8,123 nt of DNA from Acidimicrobiia bacterium (lineage in GTDB: Bacteria; Actinomycetota; Acidimicrobiia; IMCC26256; PALSA-555). Below are positions 6,292 through 8,123 of the stretch, piece after piece. Position 1 is the stretch's first letter, and each line of letters opens with the position of its first letter. The notes under the pieces are model-generated. The model worked only from the letters and a program-made list of their open reading frames with translations, had not been told where the DNA came from and did not search any database. Both the position numbers and the translations under genes were made by a program. The DNA lies in the NCBI GenBank assembly GCA_022865365.1, contig JALHSW010000495.1, forward strand, positions 1-8,123, given 5' to 3'.

Positions 6292-6331
6292 CGTGATCCA
6301 TCTACCCAAGTCGTGATCTATCTACCCGAGT
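6292..6331 (+). repeat. Two-copy 20-bp tandem direct repeat, candidate operator
   Basis: Two directly abutting 20-bp units occupy 6292-6311 and 6312-6331. They share the consensus CGTGATC-Y-ATCTACCC-R-AGT and differ by only two transitions (C/T and A/G). The unit is A/T-richer than its surroundings. The array lies 28-67 bp upstream of the secreted-protein start, in the only sizeable gap before that gene. A 20-bp period is about two helical turns, so two protein dimers could bind the same DNA face. No function is established. Confidence 0.7.
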
Positions 6332-6358
6332 GTCGTTCGCCTCGACAGGAGCCTTGAG

Positions 6359-6742
6359 ATGCGCAGGATCGCCCCACTGTTCGTGACCGCAGCACTCGTG
6401 CTCGGGGTCGGCGCTGTCGCCGCTCCCGTGGGTGCGAGCACCCCGGCCAAGACCTCGGCGTTCTGCAAGGCCCTCAAGAACTTCAACCTGCCCGACGTGA
6501 CGGGTCAAAACGTGTCAGAGGAGACTGCGGCCAAGGCGGCGAAGCAGCTACGCAAGCTCTCGCGCAAGGCAACCGGCAAGCTGCGGCAGGCGCTCAAGAC
6601 GCTGGCGTCGGGTCTCGAGGATGTCGCGGACGGCGGCAAGCCCGAGGATCTGCTCACGGGTGACTACATCAAGGCCGCCGGCACGTTCTCACTCGCTGCG
6701 GTGAAGTGCTTGGCCGGAGGGATCGAGCTGCCGAGCAACTGA
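6359..6742 (+). CDS. Small secreted protein of unknown function
   Basis: This 127-residue protein matches no family I recognise. A Sec-type signal peptide is clear: MRRIAP, a hydrophobic core (LFVTAALVLGVGAVAA, 7-22) and a likely cleavage after APVGA (26) or nearby, with no lipobox Cys. The mature part of about 100 residues is mostly helical by composition. It has a basic Lys/Arg-rich stretch (AAKAAKQLRKLSRKATGKLR, 57-76) and two cysteines only, Cys36 near the start and Cys117 near the end, which could form one disulphide. Repeat-like AAKQLRKL/ATGKLRQALKTL segments suggest an amphipathic helical bundle. The start has AGGAG (6347-6351) 7 nt before the ATG. It lies 84 bp after DUF35 on the same strand, behind a 20-bp tandem repeat, so it may be regulated separately. 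High confidence that it is a gene; function unknown. Confidence 0.82.
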   Translation: MRRIAPLFVTAALVLGVGAVAAPVGASTPAKTSAFCKALKNFNLPDVTGQNVSEETAAKAAKQLRKLSRKATGKLRQALKTLASGLEDVADGGKPEDLLTGDYIKAAGTFSLAAVKCLAGGIELPSN

Positions 6743-6757
6743 GCGCGCCCCTGCCGG

Positions 6758-7414
6758 TCAGCGAGGCCGGTGCCCGTCCTTGGGGGCGATGAAGACGATG
6801 GATGCTTCGGCGAGGCGCTCGCCGTCACAGGCCGATGTGCCCCACACGTAGATCTTGCGTCCGTCGACGCGGTCGACGCCGGCCTCGTAGTCGATGCGCC
6901 GGTTCAGCGGGGTGGGGCGCAGCATCTTCACGGTGAGGGTGCCGGTGAAGCCGGCCAGGCCCGAGATCGTCTGGGCGGTGCCGAGCAGGTCGTCGAACGC
7001 CGCCGCGACGAAGCCGCCGTGCACGTGGCCCATCGGCCCCTCGTAGGCGGGTGAGTACACCGCCCAGCCGGTCGCGTGGTCGTCGTGCAGCTGCCACTGC
7101 AGCGGCGCGGCCAACGGGTTCGACCTCCCGGCGATTCCGCTGCGTTCGAGCAGCGCACCGTCGTCCCCACCGACCGCGCCGAGGCCGCCCTTGGCGTGGA
7201 GGCTCGGGAGCGGCTCGAGCTCGTCGGCGACGTGGCGAACCGCGGCGCTGACGGCGTTCACGGCGTCGAGATCGACATCGGCGACATCAAGATGCGCCGT
7301 CAGCTCGATCAGTCGCTTCACCTCGCGCACCAGCGCATGCTTCGCGGCCCGGGGTGCATCTTCGACCGGGTCGGTCGCGTCGTACGTCGAGCGGGCATCG
7401 GGTGGCAGCGGCAC
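6758..7414 (-). CDS. PaaI-family hotdog-fold thioesterase
   Basis: This 218-residue protein has a hotdog thioesterase domain in its C-terminal half. GHVHGGFVAAAFDDLLG (129-145) is the helix signature of PaaI/4-hydroxybenzoyl-CoA-type acyl-CoA thioesterases, with HGG at 132-134 and an acidic residue (Asp141 or Asp142) as likely catalytic or general-base positions. GTLTVKMLRPTPLNRRIDYEA (158-178) and EASIVFIAPKDG (203-214) give the central sheet. About 95 N-terminal residues (helical, charged) precede the domain and are longer than in stand-alone PaaI proteins; such extensions occur in actinobacterial homologues. It would hydrolyse an acyl-CoA, perhaps releasing CoA in a degradation pathway. 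The start is a GTG with no Shine-Dalgarno but a TAGGCT hexamer 8 nt upstream; the nearby ATG is out of frame. It converges on the secreted-protein gene with only 15 bp between the stops. Confidence 0.9.
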   Translation of the reverse strand: MPLPPDARSTYDATDPVEDAPRAAKHALVREVKRLIELTAHLDVADVDLDAVNAVSAAVRHVADELEPLPSLHAKGGLGAVGGDDGALLERSGIAGRSNPLAAPLQWQLHDDHATGWAVYSPAYEGPMGHVHGGFVAAAFDDLLGTAQTISGLAGFTGTLTVKMLRPTPLNRRIDYEAGVDRVDGRKIYVWGTSACDGERLAEASIVFIAPKDGHRPR

Positions 7415-7422
7415 GGCGCGAG

Positions 7423-7428
7423 AGCCTA
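7423..7428 (-). promoter_or_regulatory. Putative -10 element of a leaderless promoter for the thioesterase gene
   Basis: Minus-strand TAGGCT fits TAnnnT and is followed by 8 nt (CTCGCGCC) and the GTG start. It sits in the 33-bp gap after the EthD-domain gene; any -35 would overlap the end of that gene, and none is convincing. The absence of a Shine-Dalgarno sequence supports a leaderless transcript, although read-through from the EthD gene is also possible. Confidence 0.4.
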
Positions 7429-7447
7429 GGTTCCGGTCGCGAGCGGC

Positions 7448-8095
7448 TCAGGAACGCAGCCAGGTCTCGCGTGCGAGCACCCGCCAGCCGGCGCCGCGAT
7501 CGAGGAAGGCGCGCACGTCCTCGGCGACGATCTGGCGGCCCTCGTCGGAGTCATAGAAGCGGTCGCGCAGGTCGGCGATGCTCCGGAAGTGCAGCTCGGC
7601 GATGCCGTCGACCGCGGGCGCGTCGGGGGTGATGGGCTCCACCACCACGTTCTGCACGTACCGCCAGAGCCCAGGGTGGTGCACCCGCGCGATCGGCCAG
7701 TGCACGTCGCTCCAGTGCCGAGCCATCTCGCTGCGGCTCAGGCCGGGTGCGGCCCGCACGAACGAGATGCGGCGAACCCCCGGGGACTCGATGCCGTCGG
7801 GCCAGTCCTTGTTGTAGTCGACGCGGACGTGCTCCTCGACGAGGTAGGCATCGACGTGCGCGTCGGGGAACCACCGTTGCGGCGCCGCCGGATCGGGTGG
7901 GCCATCGAGCCAGGCCATCGCGACGGCCGTGACGTCGTCGGGGTGCTCGGCCGGCTCGTCGGCGCAGGGCGGATGGATCGCGAACGCCTCGAGGCCGGGC
8001 TCGTCGGGGAGGGTGAACTCGGGCGTGCCATCGGCAGGAAGGGGACCGCGCACGACGCACACGGTCTTGGTCGAGTTGGCCCGCGCTTCGCTCAT
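7448..8095 (-). CDS. EthD-domain (dimeric alpha-beta barrel) protein
   Basis: This 215-residue protein contains an EthD-type ferredoxin-like domain in its C-terminal half. Residues 109-117 (RISFVRAAP) form the first strand. SRSEMARHWSDVHWPIARVH (120-139) is the EthD signature with a paired His, and GLWRYVQNVV (142-151), GIAELHFRSIADLRDRF (164-180) and WRVLARETWL (204-213) complete the fold. Residues 1-100 read like a diverged second copy (EAFAIHPP, AVAMAWLDGP, VDAYLVEEHVRVDY), so it may be an internally duplicated two-domain barrel. EthD was named for the ethyl tert-butyl ether degradation operon; most relatives have unknown roles and some act on polyketide-like rings. No Shine-Dalgarno precedes the ATG at 8095. 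Instead an in-frame TGA of a possible upstream reading frame overlaps it (ATGA), suggesting coupling. It is 33 bp upstream of the thioesterase gene on the same strand. Confidence 0.82.
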   Translation of the reverse strand: MSEARANSTKTVCVVRGPLPADGTPEFTLPDEPGLEAFAIHPPCADEPAEHPDDVTAVAMAWLDGPPDPAAPQRWFPDAHVDAYLVEEHVRVDYNKDWPDGIESPGVRRISFVRAAPGLSRSEMARHWSDVHWPIARVHHPGLWRYVQNVVVEPITPDAPAVDGIAELHFRSIADLRDRFYDSDEGRQIVAEDVRAFLDRGAGWRVLARETWLRS

Positions 8096-8123
8096 CCGAG
8101 AGTCGTCGGGATGTTCACGGCGC
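8092..8123 (-). CDS. Possible 3' end of an upstream gene (partial, window edge)
   Basis: On the minus strand a frame open at the right edge reads AVNIPTTLG and stops at a TGA (8092-8094) that overlaps the EthD start as ATGA. The 4-bp overlap and the lack of a Shine-Dalgarno before EthD are what translational coupling would look like. Only about nine residues are visible, another frame is also open there, and no family can be recognised, so this is a hint only. Confidence 0.3.
   Translation of the reverse strand, partial: AVNIPTTLG

Overview
The window is GC-rich chromosomal DNA, estimated by eye at roughly two thirds G+C. It comes from an actinobacterium or close relative. The support is the base composition, a protein of the actinobacterial F420-dependent luciferase-like family, apparent leaderless start sites, and acyl-CoA synthetase, nitronate monooxygenase and thiolase/DUF35 proteins of types typical of mycobacteria, rhodococci and Acidimicrobiia. 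No species can be named from sequence alone. I see no rRNA, tRNA, mobile element or CRISPR array.

Layout. Two gene groups diverge from an 84-bp gap at 4569-4652. Leftward (minus strand) run an LLM-class F420-dependent oxidoreductase (3555-4568), a FadD19-like acyl-CoA synthetase (1864-3498), a nitronate-monooxygenase-type flavoprotein (733-1854) and an Asp-nucleophile alpha/beta hydrolase cut by the left edge (1-711). Rightward (plus strand) run a thiolase-superfamily protein (4653-5843) and a DUF35 zinc-ribbon/OB-fold protein (5840-6274), overlapping by 4 bp. A small secreted protein of unknown function (6359-6742) follows, preceded by a perfectly adjoining 20-bp tandem repeat. It converges on a minus-strand pair: a PaaI-type hotdog thioesterase (6758-7414) and an EthD-domain protein (7448-8095). 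A trace of a further upstream minus-strand gene may lie at the right edge.

How it may work together. The co-location of a FadD19-like ligase, an F420 oxidoreductase resembling M. tuberculosis Rv3520c, and a thiolase paired with DUF35 recalls the Rv3515c-Rv3523 region of M. tuberculosis, which belongs to sterol (side-chain) catabolism. A reasonable inference is CoA activation of a steroid- or terpenoid-like acid, redox modification, and C-C cleavage by a thiolase-fold aldolase/thiolase supported by DUF35. The thiolase lacks the usual catalytic cysteines, which makes it the most interesting enzyme here. The substrate is not visible in the DNA, and no convincing KstR-type operator was found between the genes.

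Regulation. Three genes (LLM oxidoreductase, acyl-CoA synthetase, thioesterase) have a TAnnnT hexamer ending 7-8 nt before the start codon, the pattern of actinobacterial leaderless promoters. The genes inside the operons instead have clear Shine-Dalgarno sequences or stop/start overlaps.
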